From Candidatus Avisuccinivibrio pullicola (GTDB lineage: Bacteria > Pseudomonadota > Gammaproteobacteria > Enterobacterales > Succinivibrionaceae), in NCBI GenBank assembly GCA_018713485.1, contig DVOQ01000040.1:1-47384 (forward strand): DNA of 47,384 bases, written 5' to 3'. This document shows positions 7,925-17,271 of this stretch, one piece after another; the first letter of the stretch is position 1, and every line of letters begins with the position of its first letter. The position numbers were made by a program, and so were the translations under genes. Under the pieces are notes generated by a model, which had not been told where the DNA came from, ran no database searches, and worked only from the letters and a program-made list of their open reading frames with translations.

Positions 7925-8776
7925 ATGACTTATTTAGTTGACTCGCACTGCCATTTAGCCTCCTTATCCCTAGAGGGTAAGGCCGGCGACAGCGTCGCGG
8001 AAATCGTAAGGCGCGCCCACAGCGCTGGTGTTACCCATTTTCTGTGCGTAAGCTGCACCCCTGCAGAGCACCGTGAGATGCTCGGGAAAATCGCAGGCCT
8101 TAAGGGGATCTATACCGCCTGTGGCGTGCATCCTTTAAATCTGGAAGAGGCTCCTGACTGGACGGAGGAAGAGCTCATAGAATGCCTGAAGGCCCCCTCC
8201 ACGGTGGCTTTGGGTGAGACCGGACTTGACTATCATTATGCCTCCGAGACGGCCCGCGCGCAGCAGGCATCCTTTGCCCGTCAGATCGATCTCGCTCATG
8301 AGGTTAAACTGCCTTTAATCATTCACGCCCGAGAGGCGCATGCCGATACCGTGGCCTTAATGCGCTCACATAATGCCCGCGACGTTTCGGGGGTCATGCA
8401 CTGCTTCTGTGATGAGGTCGCGATGGCCCGTGAATGCCTTGATTTAGGTTTTTATATCTCCTTTTCGGGTATCGTGACCTTCAGGGCGGGTGAGAACGTG
8501 CGCGAGGTGGCAAGGTATGTCCCGGCCGATCGCATGTTAGTGGAGACGGACTGCCCCTATTTAGCACCCGTGCCGGTGCGCGGCGTGGAGAATGAACCGG
8601 CTTTTGTGCGCTATACCTTGGAATTTCTCGCAGAGCTTAAGGGCATGAGCGCCACAGCACTTGCTGCGGTGACTTCCCGTAATTTCGAGCAGCTGTTTAA
8701 GGTCAGGCTTGAGGACGTGCCGCTGGAGAAAAGTGCTAATCTCTGGAAGTTAGAAAAGGCCGCCCGTCCTCTTTAA
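7925..8776 (+). CDS. ycfH: TatD-family metal-dependent hydrolase YcfH
   Basis: 283 residues. It contains the metal-binding DSHCHL, then CGVHPLN, GETGLDYHY, IHAREA, HCFCDE, YISFSGIVTFR and ETDCPYLAPVP, the full set for TatD-type hydrolases. The match to YcfH is close along the whole chain. Members are metal-dependent nucleases or deacylases; the physiological substrate of YcfH is not settled. An in-frame GTG at 7883 would add 14 residues, but the ATG at 7925 has GGGAGAG upstream and starts directly at MTYLVDSHCHL, as in relatives. Confidence 0.93.
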   Translation: MTYLVDSHCHLASLSLEGKAGDSVAEIVRRAHSAGVTHFLCVSCTPAEHREMLGKIAGLKGIYTACGVHPLNLEEAPDWTEEELIECLKAPSTVALGETGLDYHYASETARAQQASFARQIDLAHEVKLPLIIHAREAHADTVALMRSHNARDVSGVMHCFCDEVAMARECLDLGFYISFSGIVTFRAGENVREVARYVPADRMLVETDCPYLAPVPVRGVENEPAFVRYTLEFLAELKGMSATALAAVTSRNFEQLFKVRLEDVPLEKSANLWKLEKAARPL

Positions 8777-8837
8777 GGATGGATCAGACCTCAGCTAGTA
8801 GGAACAGGGTGTCAAAAGAAGAAGTCTGGAGAGGTGT

Positions 8838-9806
8838 ATGCTGGAGATCCGCGTTCTGCGCTATTTCGTGGCCGCCGTGGAGGCCCGCTCCGTTGTCAGG
8901 GCCGCCGAACGGCTCTGCGTCACGCAGCCTACGGTGTCCCGCGCTCTGCTTGATCTTGAGGAGGCTTTAGGGCAGCCGCTTTTAAAAAGAGAGCGCAACG
9001 CTCTGACCGTCACGGAGCGCGGGGCGCTGCTCTATGAACGGGCGGTGCAGATCCTCGAGCTGACCACCCTTACCGAGGCGCAGTTAAAAGGCGAGCTTAC
9101 CGCACTCAAAGGTACCGTGAGCATGGCCCTGGGCGAATGCCGCGCCGTAAGCACCCTGATGCGGGCCTTTGACCGTCTGCGCGCTCAGTATCCCGGGATC
9201 AGCCTTGACATGGTCAGCGGACACGATGCCGTGGTAACGCGCGCCCTGGAGCAGGAACAGGTGGATTTTGGTCTTCTGGTAGGCCGCAGTCCTGTTCTGC
9301 ACGACTATCACGCCCTGAGTCTGCCGGAGAGCGATCGCTGGGGAATTTTGCTGAACGCCACGCATCCTCTCGCTGTAAATCCCTGTTTAAAACGTGACGA
9401 AGTAGCGTCCCTGCCGCTGATTGCCTCGCGGCAGGCCCTGTTACATGACGAGCTGTCGGGATTTTTCGGAGCCAGTCTCACGCGTCTTAAGGTGGTTGCG
9501 ACCTACAATCTCATGTATAACGCAGCGCAGTTAGCCCGCACCGGAGCGGGAGCGGTATTAGGCATTGAGGGGGTGGTGTCCGTGGATGAGAACTTTAAGT
9601 TCCTGCCCCTGGAGCCTGAGGTCAGGGCTCCGTGCTATCTGGTCTGGAAGAAGGGATTAAGTTTAAGCCCCTGCGCGGCGGCCTATTTAGACTTCCTGAG
9701 GGGCCTTATGAAGGATGAGGAGGAAGAGAGTCAGGCTCAGTCTGCATCGTCCCCGTCATCTGCGGTGAGCATTTCAAGAAGCCCGTCGGCGCAGTCAAGG
9801 AAGTAG
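8838..9806 (+). CDS. LysR-family transcriptional regulator
   Basis: 322 residues. The N-terminal winged helix-turn-helix (LRYFVAAVEARSVVRAAERL, then VTQPTVSRALLDLE and LLKRERNALTVTERG) is the LysR DNA-binding domain. Residues about 90-300 form the periplasmic-binding-protein-like effector domain (GTVSMALGEC, FGLLVG, GAGAVLGIEG). The ATG follows GGAGAGGT. Its last 70 bases overlap the 3' end of a convergent gene, so the Ser-rich tail after about residue 300 is encoded opposite that gene. Target and effector cannot be named. The nearest divergent-type neighbour is absent: it follows ycfH in the same direction. Confidence 0.92.
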   Translation: MLEIRVLRYFVAAVEARSVVRAAERLCVTQPTVSRALLDLEEALGQPLLKRERNALTVTERGALLYERAVQILELTTLTEAQLKGELTALKGTVSMALGECRAVSTLMRAFDRLRAQYPGISLDMVSGHDAVVTRALEQEQVDFGLLVGRSPVLHDYHALSLPESDRWGILLNATHPLAVNPCLKRDEVASLPLIASRQALLHDELSGFFGASLTRLKVVATYNLMYNAAQLARTGAGAVLGIEGVVSVDENFKFLPLEPEVRAPCYLVWKKGLSLSPCAAAYLDFLRGLMKDEEEESQAQSASSPSSAVSISRSPSAQSRK

Positions 9807-10576
9807 GCACTGAAACCGCCGCCTTCGGAGTCAGAACCAAAGTCCTCCTCAAACAGGGCGTCAAAGAGTTCCGCGGTAGTGCCGTCAGGCTCATCGCTCG
9901 CAAAGTGATTGGGGAAGAGCGGCAGCAGACCGTCGGTTTTGAGACTGAGGAGGAAGAGTCCGAGAGCGCTTTCTAAATTATTATCGGTAAAGGGGCTGAC
10001 CGTAAGCACACCCTTAAAGAGGGTGAGGGCGCGGTTATAGGGATCGGCTACGTGAGCGGCCCGCTTGAAGACGGTTTCAAGCAGGTTCTCGATTTCGTCC
10101 GGTGCGGGAGGAGCGTAGAGAAAATCCACGAACTCCACGGGAGAGCTGTCATGACGGGTATCAAGGAGCTTTTCAGGGGAGACGAGGCCGTTAATTAATA
10201 AGGCATGCATCTCCTTTAAACCCTTGGCGGTGGGAGAGAGCGTGGTGTTCTCATCCATGATGGCATCAAAGAGAACCCCGTAATTTCTTAAGCTCACGAA
10301 ATCGCTGAAAGAGCCTTCCGTTTCGAGAAAGTCGTCATTGATCTCGTCATACGCGCTGTCGGCAAGCGAGAGATTGAGCTCCTGCAGGGTGGTTACAAAG
10401 TTATAGCGCAGCTCCTCGCTAAGCTCTGGCTGTTCATTAAGAAGCGAAAGAGGGCACTTGCTCGCTACTTCCTGCAGACTCTGGCGGTCATCCTCGGGAA
10501 AGGCGCAGGGACGGTCAAAAAGTTCCCGCGTATAGGAAAAGTCGGGGACTGAGACAGAATCAAATGCGTCACTCAT
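9737..10576 (-). CDS. Degenerate Fic-fold protein
   Basis: 279 residues, acidic, soluble. The central part follows the order of Fic/DOC proteins: LADSAYDEIND where Fic proteins carry their inhibitory-helix region, RNYGVLFDAI, LKEMHALLINGL, YAPPAPDEIENLLETVF, then NRALTLFKGVLTVSPFTDNN where Fic proteins have the catalytic HPFxDGNGR. Here the catalytic His is Ser, the Gly-Asn-Gly loop is gone and the final Arg is missing, while PF and Asp remain. AMP transfer by the usual mechanism is therefore not expected. The ATG at 10576 was chosen for TAAGGAG eight bases upstream; an upstream extension lacks support. It lies downstream of the MFS gene. The family call is from pattern likeness only. Confidence 0.5.
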   Translation of the reverse strand: MSDAFDSVSVPDFSYTRELFDRPCAFPEDDRQSLQEVASKCPLSLLNEQPELSEELRYNFVTTLQELNLSLADSAYDEINDDFLETEGSFSDFVSLRNYGVLFDAIMDENTTLSPTAKGLKEMHALLINGLVSPEKLLDTRHDSSPVEFVDFLYAPPAPDEIENLLETVFKRAAHVADPYNRALTLFKGVLTVSPFTDNNLESALGLFLLSLKTDGLLPLFPNHFASDEPDGTTAELFDALFEEDFGSDSEGGGFSAYFLDCADGLLEMLTADDGDDAD

Positions 10577-10673
10577 GGTTGTGCTCCTTAGTGAAAATCC
10601 ATTACGCTCACACATCATAATCAAAAAGCTCACAATGCTGAAGAGAAAGCTTGTTCTTTGGGAGCTGTGTCAC

Positions 10674-12077
10674 TTAAGAGGGCTTATTCTCCGTGGCATG
10701 TGCCCGTTCTAAGGCCTTCGCGATGCGCTCCCGGGTGCGTATGCCCTGCGCCTCCTCTGTCTCGAAGGGACTGGCGGTCTGAGAGACGCCGTCCTCAGTG
10801 TCATGGTGGCGCATCTCCTCTGAAACCTGCTTTTTGATAAGCTCGATAAAATCCTTCTCGCGGGCGTGATGCAGCGCCGAGGCGCCGATACGCGAGCGCA
10901 CGGTGAGCGGGGCCTTAAAGTAAATGTAGATACCGAGGCTGATAAGGATCAGTCCCGAGAGGAGGAAAATATAGGAGAGGTGAATGAAGGTGGCCAGCAG
11001 TCCGCCGATGAGCGGTCCCACCGTGCCGCCTATCTGCTGTGCCGAAAACAGCAGGCCGAAAGCCGTGCCGCGCTGCTCGGGAGAGGTCACGGTAATGGCA
11101 ATGGCGTTAGCGGAGGGGAAGATCCCCGAAAAGCCTAAACCTACCGTAAACTGCAGGATGACAAAGGGCGTGAGGGTCGAGGGCAGGAACTGCGCGGCAA
11201 TTAAGGTTCCTGCAGCCACGAGCGAGGCTACCTGAGTCAGATAAAAACCTTTAGCCTGTCCGGTGCGTCCCCAGATGGGCGAGGCGATCGCTCCTGAAAT
11301 ACCCGAAAGTGAGAAGATAAGTCCCGAGATCATGAGCAGATTTTCCTCGGTACCGCGCAGCTGCCCGATATAGAGGGTCATGATGGGCTGCAGCAGCAGA
11401 ATGACGAGATTGGTCATGCCTGCGGCAATGAGCACCATCACGAAGGCGCGGTTCGTGAGCAGTTCCCGGTAAACACTGTGCCCCTGCGCAGTCCCGGGCC
11501 TTACATCGGTTCTGGCCGGTTCCTTAATGAAAAGGAGCGTCACGAGGGTGATGAAAAAGAGGGTGCCCGCGGAGATGAAGAACGAGGCGCGCATACCGAA
11601 CAGTTCGGCCAGGGTGCCGCCTAAAAACGGTCCCACGATACCGCCGCAGATATTGGCTGACTGCATGACCCCCATGGAAATGCCGATTTTGTTTTTGGGA
11701 CTGTAGGCGGACATCAGCGCGAGCGAGGCCGGCCACAGTCCTGCGGCAAAGCCCTGCAGGGCGCGCACGGCCAGAAGCTGCAGAGGAGAGGTGACGATGG
11801 CCATCAGGAGATAGACGACACCGATGAGGAAACTGGCACGTATCATCATGAGCTTCTTGCCGCGGGTATCGGACATCTTGCCCCAGATGGGAGCCATGAT
11901 GGCGCAGACGGCGAAGGTGATGGCGAAAATGCCGCCCGTCCACAGGTTCAGGGTCTCGGGCGCGGCCCCGAGCTCACGGGAGAGGTAGAGGGGGAGGAAA
12001 GGAATGAGCATGGTATAGCTTGCCGACATCAGCACGACATTGCAGGTGATGATCGCGAGGACAACCTTCCAGTTCAT
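10674..12077 (-). CDS. MFS multidrug-type efflux transporter
   Basis: 467 residues with 12 hydrophobic segments in two similar halves. The loop-2 motif GKMSDTRGKKLMM and RALQGFAAGLWPASLALM with GIVGPFLGG (motif C region) are typical of drug:proton antiporters of the DHA1 type, which export small molecules across the inner membrane. A second-half echo of the loop motif (WGRTGQAKG) is present. A polar tail of about 70 residues after the last membrane segment is longer than usual. AAGGGGG precedes the ATG. The substrate is unknown. Confidence 0.9.
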   Translation of the reverse strand: MNWKVVLAIITCNVVLMSASYTMLIPFLPLYLSRELGAAPETLNLWTGGIFAITFAVCAIMAPIWGKMSDTRGKKLMMIRASFLIGVVYLLMAIVTSPLQLLAVRALQGFAAGLWPASLALMSAYSPKNKIGISMGVMQSANICGGIVGPFLGGTLAELFGMRASFFISAGTLFFITLVTLLFIKEPARTDVRPGTAQGHSVYRELLTNRAFVMVLIAAGMTNLVILLLQPIMTLYIGQLRGTEENLLMISGLIFSLSGISGAIASPIWGRTGQAKGFYLTQVASLVAAGTLIAAQFLPSTLTPFVILQFTVGLGFSGIFPSANAIAITVTSPEQRGTAFGLLFSAQQIGGTVGPLIGGLLATFIHLSYIFLLSGLILISLGIYIYFKAPLTVRSRIGASALHHAREKDFIELIKKQVSEEMRHHDTEDGVSQTASPFETEEAQGIRTRERIAKALERAHATENKPS

Positions 12078-12179
12078 TAAAGCCCCCTTAACTTATTTTT
12101 ACGCCTTAAGCACACAGTGCCGCACTGGTATACAACCTGTGCACCTTTCTGTGAGTATAGGCCCAATTGACCTTTTTCT

Positions 12180-13658
12180 CTAGAGACGGTGGGGAAAAAA
12201 GATCTCCAGCATGGCGCGGTCGTCCCTGCGTGTAACAAGTGAGACAGTCACGCCGGCGATAAGTCCCGCGCAGAGCCCCCACACGATGTTGTGAAAGGAG
12301 AAGAAGTTTAATTTAAAAGCGTAGAGAACCCCGTAGACGCCAAGTCCCGCGATGACTGAGGCCAGCGCTCCCTTAGCGTTCATGTCCTTCCAGAAGAGCC
12401 CCAGGATAAGGGGCCATAAGAAGGCCGCTTCGAGGCCTCCGAAGGCAAAGAGATTGACCCACGCCACGATATCTAAAGGATAGAGGGCAAGGAGGATGGA
12501 GATGAGTCCTAAAAAGAGGGTCAGGAATACCGGCAGCAGTCCCTGATTCTTACTGCCCGAGCGCGATGCCAGAGGATTCAGGTTTAAATAGAAATCGCGG
12601 AGGATGGCCGAGGTGGAGGCGATGAGCAGCGAGCTTACCGTGGACATGGTGGCGGCCAGGGGCCCGATAATGGTGATGGAGGCTAACCACGGATCCATAT
12701 GGTTCACGATGAGCGTGGGAATGATGGCGTCGGTGCCGTTAGCGGGTACCTCGTGAATCACGGCGCGGGCGAGAACGCCAAGGAGGGTCATACCGATCAT
12801 GAGCGCCCCGCACACGATGGTGGCGACCAGCATGGCGCGGTTTAAATCGGAACTCTTTTCATAAGCCATGCAGCGCACCAGTGACTGCGGCAGTCCCGCC
12901 GTGGCAAAGCCCACGAGGATCCACGCCGAGAAAAGGAGCGTAAAGGGCAGGGCCCCGCAGCTGTTCCAGGTCATGAGGACGGGCGTGCCCTCAGCAGTGA
13001 CTTTGGAGGCAGCGATTTCTTCCATGACCGCGCTCATGCCGCCGCCGGAGGCAATGATGGAGAAGGCAAGAGCGAACATGCCGGTTAACATGAATACGGC
13101 ACAGACGGCGTCGGTCAGGGCCACGGTGCGGAAGCCTCCTGAGGTGTAGATCACCGTTACAACCGCGAAAATGAGCAGGCCTATCTTATAGTCAAGCCCC
13201 GTCAGCGCCGCGAAGATCTGTGCCCCGCCGATAAACTGTCCCACGATGGTCACGGTAAAGAAGACGATGAGAAAGAAGGCAAGGATGAGGGACAGGAGAC
13301 GGTTCTGATAACGCTCATGCATGAGATCAATCACCGTCAGCGCCCCGGTGCGGCGTGACAGTACGGCCATCTTCTTGCCCACGAGACCCAGGATGAAAAA
13401 GCCCGTGATGATCTGCGGCGCTGCAAACACCACCCAGCTAAGTCCCAGCTCCCAGGCGATGCCCGGTCCCGAGACAAAGGAGGACACCGAGCCATAGGTA
13501 GCCACGAGCGTCAGAGCGAGCACCACACCGCCTAAATTGCGCCCCGCCAGAAAATATTCCTTTTGCGTAAGTTTACCCTGCTGTTTTTTCTGCACGTAAA
13601 GCGAAATCAGGAGGAGCAGGGCCAGAAAGGCGAGAACGGGGTAGGTGGTGATGTGCAT
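12180..13658 (-). CDS. panF: Sodium/pantothenate symporter PanF
   Basis: 492 residues, about 13 membrane segments, sodium:solute symporter family. The segments YFLAGRNLGGVVLALTL, GSVSSFVSGPG, QFIGGAQIF, YTSGGFRTVALTDA and PLAATMSTVSSLL match PanF, which takes up pantothenate with Na+ across the inner membrane. The small YhdT-type protein lies immediately upstream, the same pairing as in other gammaproteobacteria, which strengthens the name over other symporters of the family. A weak AGAGAG site precedes the ATG. Confidence 0.9.
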   Translation of the reverse strand: MHITTYPVLAFLALLLLISLYVQKKQQGKLTQKEYFLAGRNLGGVVLALTLVATYGSVSSFVSGPGIAWELGLSWVVFAAPQIITGFFILGLVGKKMAVLSRRTGALTVIDLMHERYQNRLLSLILAFFLIVFFTVTIVGQFIGGAQIFAALTGLDYKIGLLIFAVVTVIYTSGGFRTVALTDAVCAVFMLTGMFALAFSIIASGGGMSAVMEEIAASKVTAEGTPVLMTWNSCGALPFTLLFSAWILVGFATAGLPQSLVRCMAYEKSSDLNRAMLVATIVCGALMIGMTLLGVLARAVIHEVPANGTDAIIPTLIVNHMDPWLASITIIGPLAATMSTVSSLLIASTSAILRDFYLNLNPLASRSGSKNQGLLPVFLTLFLGLISILLALYPLDIVAWVNLFAFGGLEAAFLWPLILGLFWKDMNAKGALASVIAGLGVYGVLYAFKLNFFSFHNIVWGLCAGLIAGVTVSLVTRRDDRAMLEIFFPHRL

Positions 13659-13700
13659 GCTTACTCTCTAAATACGGAACTTAATTTTAATCATTACGGG

Positions 13701-14009
13701 TCAGTCGCGGCTATCTCCGAGATCAAAATCCCGCATCACGCGCTTTATGAGGATAAAGACGGCCACCACGGACAGGAGATAGCCACCGATGCAGGAAAGG
13801 GTGAACCATAAAGGCATTCCCCAGAGCATGCCATAGGAGAGATCGTCTTTAAAAAGGAAGATGGTCAGCCAGAAGTAGATAAAGATTGTGAGGGCTGCCA
13901 CCAAGGTGCCTAAGGCTTCCCTGTCCATCTGCCGGAATTTGTCCGCGTAAGACAGGGCGGCCCCGTCTGCCGGGGCTGTGGCTTTAGTCTGCTTTAAGGT
14001 CTGACTCAT
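13701..14009 (-). CDS. yhdT: YhdT-family (DUF997) small membrane protein
   Basis: 102 residues with two hydrophobic helices ([11 protein letters not shown] and [12 protein letters not shown]) and the family-typical FRQMDREA and [18 protein letters not shown]. It always pairs with panF; a role as a partner of the symporter is inferred from context, not shown. Its ATG overlaps the galU stop (ATGA), so it is translated with galU. Confidence 0.9.
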   Translation of the reverse strand: MSQTLKQTKATAPADGAALSYADKFRQMDREALGTLVAALTIFIYFWLTIFLFKDDLSYGMLWGMPLWFTLSCIGGYLLSVVAVFILIKRVMRDFDLGDSRD

Positions 14010-14932
14010 GCCTTATCACCATGGGCGGCGCAGAGATCCTTTAAAAAGGCGTGAATGTTCCCGCCAATTACGGGATGGCGCAGCGCGTACTCGATAAAGG
14101 TCTTCACGTAACCTTCCTTATTGCCGCAGTCATGGCTCTGTCCCACGATGGCGTAGGCGTTGACGGGCTCGATGCTCATCAGAAGGTCAATGGTGTCGGT
14201 AAGCTGGAACTCACCGCCCGCGCCTAAGGGGGTGCGCTTGAAGAGCGGCCAGATTTCGGCCGGCAGCACGTAGCGTCCCACCACCGCAAAGTCTGAGGGA
14301 GCCTCGGCGACGGGCGGCTTCTCGACGATGCTCTTAATCATCACGTCTTCACCCGGTTTCGGCTGCGCGCCCTGCAGATCCACGATACCGTAGGAGGAGA
14401 CGTCCTTATGGTCCACCTTCTCCACCATGATCTGCGCGGTGCCGCTTTCCTCAAAGCGCTGCACCATGGCCGTGAGATTGTCCTTAGTGAGATCGGATTT
14501 GGCGTTGTCGATGATGACGTCCGGTAACAGCACGGCAAAGGGACTCTTGCCCACGATGGGCTGGGCGCACATGATGGCGTGCGCCAGGCCCTTGGCCTCG
14601 CCCTGGCGGACGTGCATGATGGTCACGTCCTTGGGGATGATGTTCTGCACCTCGGAGAGGAGCTGGCGCTTGACGCGCTTTTCTAACGTCGCCTCCAGCT
14701 CAAAGGAGGTGTCGAAATGGTTCTCGATGGCGTTTTTCGAGGAGTGGGTGACGAGCACGATATTCTTGATACCCGCCGCCACGGCCTCGGAAACCACGTA
14801 CTGAATGAGCGGCTTATCGACCAGCGGCATCATCTCCTTGGGGATGGCCTTGGTGGCAGGCAGCAGACGCGTCCCCAGTCCCGCCACGGGGATGATGGCG
14901 TATTTGATATTGCCGTAATTCATGTCAGGCAT
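14006..14932 (-). CDS. galU: UTP-glucose-1-phosphate uridylyltransferase GalU
   Basis: 308 residues. It makes UDP-glucose from UTP and glucose-1-phosphate for cell-envelope sugars. The nucleotide-binding signature ([19 protein letters not shown], about residues 18-36) and [36 protein letters not shown] and [11 protein letters not shown]-type segments are all present. AAGGAG lies seven bases before the ATG. It stands between yciB and yhdT-panF in one minus-strand unit. Confidence 0.96.
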   Translation of the reverse strand: MPDMNYGNIKYAIIPVAGLGTRLLPATKAIPKEMMPLVDKPLIQYVVSEAVAAGIKNIVLVTHSSKNAIENHFDTSFELEATLEKRVKRQLLSEVQNIIPKDVTIMHVRQGEAKGLAHAIMCAQPIVGKSPFAVLLPDVIIDNAKSDLTKDNLTAMVQRFEESGTAQIMVEKVDHKDVSSYGIVDLQGAQPKPGEDVMIKSIVEKPPVAEAPSDFAVVGRYVLPAEIWPLFKRTPLGAGGEFQLTDTIDLLMSIEPVNAYAIVGQSHDCGNKEGYVKTFIEYALRHPVIGGNIHAFLKDLCAAHGDKA

Positions 14933-14955
14933 GGTTTTCTCCTTAATGTGTCGGT

Positions 14956-15558
14956 TTAACTGCGATCCTTGACGCTCTCGCGCACCTCTTCAAAGAGAGC
15001 TGGGTAGCGGCGCAGGAGATAGATCCCGCACCCGAGGGCGAAGATGAAATTCAAAATGGCGTTGCCAAAGGTCTTGTAATCCACCCACAGACTCTCGGCT
15101 AACTCCTCGGAAATGCCAAAGAGCTGCGGCAGGGTAAAGGCTATCACCACGTTTAAGCCCGCGGCCAGCACGAAAAACACCATCCACAGGGTTCCCATCT
15201 TAAACCACAGCTCGGGAGGCAGCTTTATTTCCTGACCGAAGAGATAGGCAAAGGGATTGCGCTTTAACACAAACTGACAGACGCCGATGGCCGTGGCCAA
15301 AACCAGGTTCACCACCGTCACCTTCCACTTGATGATCTGCGGATCGTTAAGCAGCACCGTGGGCAGGCCAAACAGAAGCACTGCGGCCACCACGAAGACC
15401 TGCATTCTCGAGACCTTTTTGAAGAGTACGTAATTGAGGATAAAGGCGATGAGGCACGCCCCTACGATAACGGCTGTGGCGGTGATGAGATCCGCGGTGA
15501 GCTTATAGGATACGAAGAAAGCAATCGCGGGTGCGAACTCAAGGATCTTGGGTAACAT
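14956..15558 (-). CDS. yciB: Inner-membrane septation protein YciB
   Basis: 200 residues with five to six membrane segments. [44 protein letters not shown] and DYKTFG match the YciB/IspZ family, implicated in envelope integrity and cell division. The ATG at 15558 starts MLPKILEF, aligning with the family N-terminus; the ATG at 15564 two codons upstream is possible. It is 23 bases upstream of galU and probably heads the yciB-galU-yhdT-panF unit. Confidence 0.92.
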   Translation of the reverse strand: MLPKILEFAPAIAFFVSYKLTADLITATAVIVGACLIAFILNYVLFKKVSRMQVFVVAAVLLFGLPTVLLNDPQIIKWKVTVVNLVLATAIGVCQFVLKRNPFAYLFGQEIKLPPELWFKMGTLWMVFFVLAAGLNVVIAFTLPQLFGISEELAESLWVDYKTFGNAILNFIFALGCGIYLLRRYPALFEEVRESVKDRS

Positions 15559-15854
15559 GGTCATCTCGCTTTTAAACAATGGGCCGATTATAGCACGTAG
15601 CATAAGCGTCTGACTTAAGAGAAGGGCAGAGACAGAGTCGCCAGGGCGCTTCGTTACCTTATTCTTGCATATAGCACGTAAGTGACCTGAAATTTCTGTA
15701 ACTTTACTTAGTGTGCTGAGTATTTTTACTCAGTGCACCCGGTAAAACCGTGGGCGTGTGCCGGGTGCAGGATAAGTCAGGCTGTTACAGCGCGGATAAC
15801 GTTCCGGCGGCTAATCGCAGCTGTATTACCTGACTCTGGCATACTACACGCCAG

Positions 15855-15971
15855 ATGCTGAACAGCAGGGAACTTAGCAGGCTGATTCCGGTGAGGGATG
15901 AGGCTCAGAAAACGGCTGACCGGAGCGTGGCGTCTTTAGTCAGTCAGGAGTTTGAGAGTGTTTTGAGGTAG
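15855..15971 (+). other. Possible 38-codon ORF, doubtful
   Basis: An ATG ORF reading MLNSRELSRLIPVRD... with amphipathic composition ends in TAG at 15971. The same frame stays open for 23 more codons after the stop (VTGRRSFEADFVLRKS...). No ribosome-binding site is visible. It may be a decayed gene or chance. Confidence 0.15.
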
Positions 15972-16094
15972 GTTACGGGCAGGAGAAGCTTTGAGGCGGA
16001 CTTTGTCCTGAGGAAAAGCCTCCCTGATTGCCATGGAGGTTAAGCGCAATCAGGAGCGGGCCCCGGCGGGACCTGAGAAGTTTAAGCTTCATAG

Positions 16095-16116
16095 GTAAGG
16101 GGGAAATCCCCCTTAC
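16095..16116 (-). other. Strong stem-loop after yhbY, no T-run
   Basis: GTAAGGGGG and CCCCCTTAC form a perfect 9-bp stem around AAAT, 14 bases past the yhbY stop. No T-run follows on either strand. It may stabilise the mRNA 3' end or act as a weak terminator. Confidence 0.5.
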
Positions 16117-16129
16117 TGCGGAAAGGCAC

Positions 16130-16423
16130 TCAGGCTCGCGGCAGGATAAAGCGTGAACCTTCCTTTTTCTGACGGAAGAGCACTGCCACGCGGCCTACTA
16201 CCTGGACTAACTCGGCGTTGACGGCCTTAGCGGCCTCCTCGGCCTGAGACTTGCGGCCTTCGCCGGCGTTGACGCGGATCTTGATGAGCTCGTGATGCTC
16301 AATGGAAGAGTCGATCTCCTTAATGACACCTTCGGTAAGACCGTCGGAGCCTAACAGCACCACGGGGTTGAGATCATGAGCCTGACCTTTTAAAAACTGA
16401 CGCTGATGAGAGGTAAGCGGCAT
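16130..16423 (-). CDS. yhbY: CRM-domain ribosome assembly protein YhbY
   Basis: 97 residues, the length of YhbY. LTSHQRQFLKGQAH, NPVVLLGSDGLTEGVIKEID and HHELIKIRV form the CRM RNA-binding fold that contacts pre-50S ribosomal particles. The second of two close ATGs (16423) has AAGGA six bases upstream, while the first (16429) abuts it, so 16423 is preferred. It is divergent from rlmE, as in E. coli. Confidence 0.95.
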   Translation of the reverse strand: MPLTSHQRQFLKGQAHDLNPVVLLGSDGLTEGVIKEIDSSIEHHELIKIRVNAGEGRKSQAEEAAKAVNAELVQVVGRVAVLFRQKKEGSRFILPRA

Positions 16424-16533
16424 AAGCATTCCTTGATAAGGCCCCTGGGGGGCGTAAGACTTCTGGTGCGGGTATTATAATCGCTTACTGATGTATAATG
16501 AATTTTCTGTCATGACTTTAATTTAAGGACGGT

Positions 16534-17262
16534 ATGCCTCCCAAGAAGAAACGCAGCGCCAGTCAGACGCGCTGGCTTAAAGAACATTTTGACGATCACT
16601 ACGTAAAGGAAGCACATAAGCGCGGTCTGCGCTCCCGTGCCTCCTTTAAGCTTGAACAGTTACAGGAGAAGGACCGTCTCATAAAACCCGGTGACACCGT
16701 CGTCGATTTAGGCGCGGCGCCGGGGGGATGGTCACAGCTCGCTATTCGCTGCGTGGGCAATAAGGGCAAGGTCATCGCGACCGACATCCTGCCCATGAAT
16801 CCCATCGCGGGCGTCACTTTTTTACAGGGCGATTTCCGTGAGGACGCCGTTTTCGCCCGTCTCTACTCCCTGGTGGAGGGAGGTGCAGATGTGGTGCTTT
16901 CGGATATGGCTCCCAATCTTTCCGGTACAACGGCCATCGATCAGCCCCGTGCCATGCTCCTGTCGGAACTGGCTCTGGACATGGCCCGCCGCGTCTTAAG
17001 AAAGGGAGGCTCCTTCGTGGTCAAGGTTTTTACCGGCGAAGGCTCGCAGGAGCTTTTGGCCGAGATAAAACGCGATTTCACGACGGTCAGGGTCAGAAAA
17101 CCCGATGCCTCACGCGACCGTTCGCGGGAAGTCTATATGGTAGGTACCGGTTTTAAAGGTCATGCGTTAAATGGTGTGCCGCCTTTAGCTGACGCTCCGT
17201 CAGCTTCAGAGGACGCGCCCGACACAAATGCTTTCAGTACAGACAACAGGGAAACAAGCTAA
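16534..17262 (+). CDS. rlmE: 23S rRNA U2552 2'-O-methyltransferase RlmE
   Basis: 242 residues. SAM-binding [12 protein letters not shown] is present, with the catalytic K-D-K-E tetrad in [27 protein letters not shown] and SREVYMVG. RlmE methylates U2552 of 23S rRNA late in 50S assembly. The core ends near residue 209, the usual length, and is followed by an extra tail of about 30 residues rich in Ala, Ser, Asp and Pro. It is first of the rlmE-ftsH-(folP-like)-glmM-secG run, nine bases before ftsH. Confidence 0.95.
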   Translation: MPPKKKRSASQTRWLKEHFDDHYVKEAHKRGLRSRASFKLEQLQEKDRLIKPGDTVVDLGAAPGGWSQLAIRCVGNKGKVIATDILPMNPIAGVTFLQGDFREDAVFARLYSLVEGGADVVLSDMAPNLSGTTAIDQPRAMLLSELALDMARRVLRKGGSFVVKVFTGEGSQELLAEIKRDFTTVRVRKPDASRDRSREVYMVGTGFKGHALNGVPPLADAPSASEDAPDTNAFSTDNRETS

Positions 17263-17271
17263 GGACAGACA

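Larger units (their letters stand above)
15604..16129. other. Structured intergenic region without a convincing gene
   Basis: About 525 bases between yciB and yhbY with many inverted repeats. GTGCTGAGTA (15713-15722) can pair with TACTCAGTGC, and the overlapping GCACCCGG (15735-15742) can instead pair with CCGGGTGC (15761-15768), so the two hairpins exclude each other. AGTCAGG/CCTGACT enclose 15775-15835; TCTGGC/GCCAGA form a short hairpin beyond; CCTGATTGC/GCAATCAGG lie at 16023-16054. It matches no RNA family I know (not tmRNA, SRP RNA or RNase P RNA). Confidence 0.45.
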
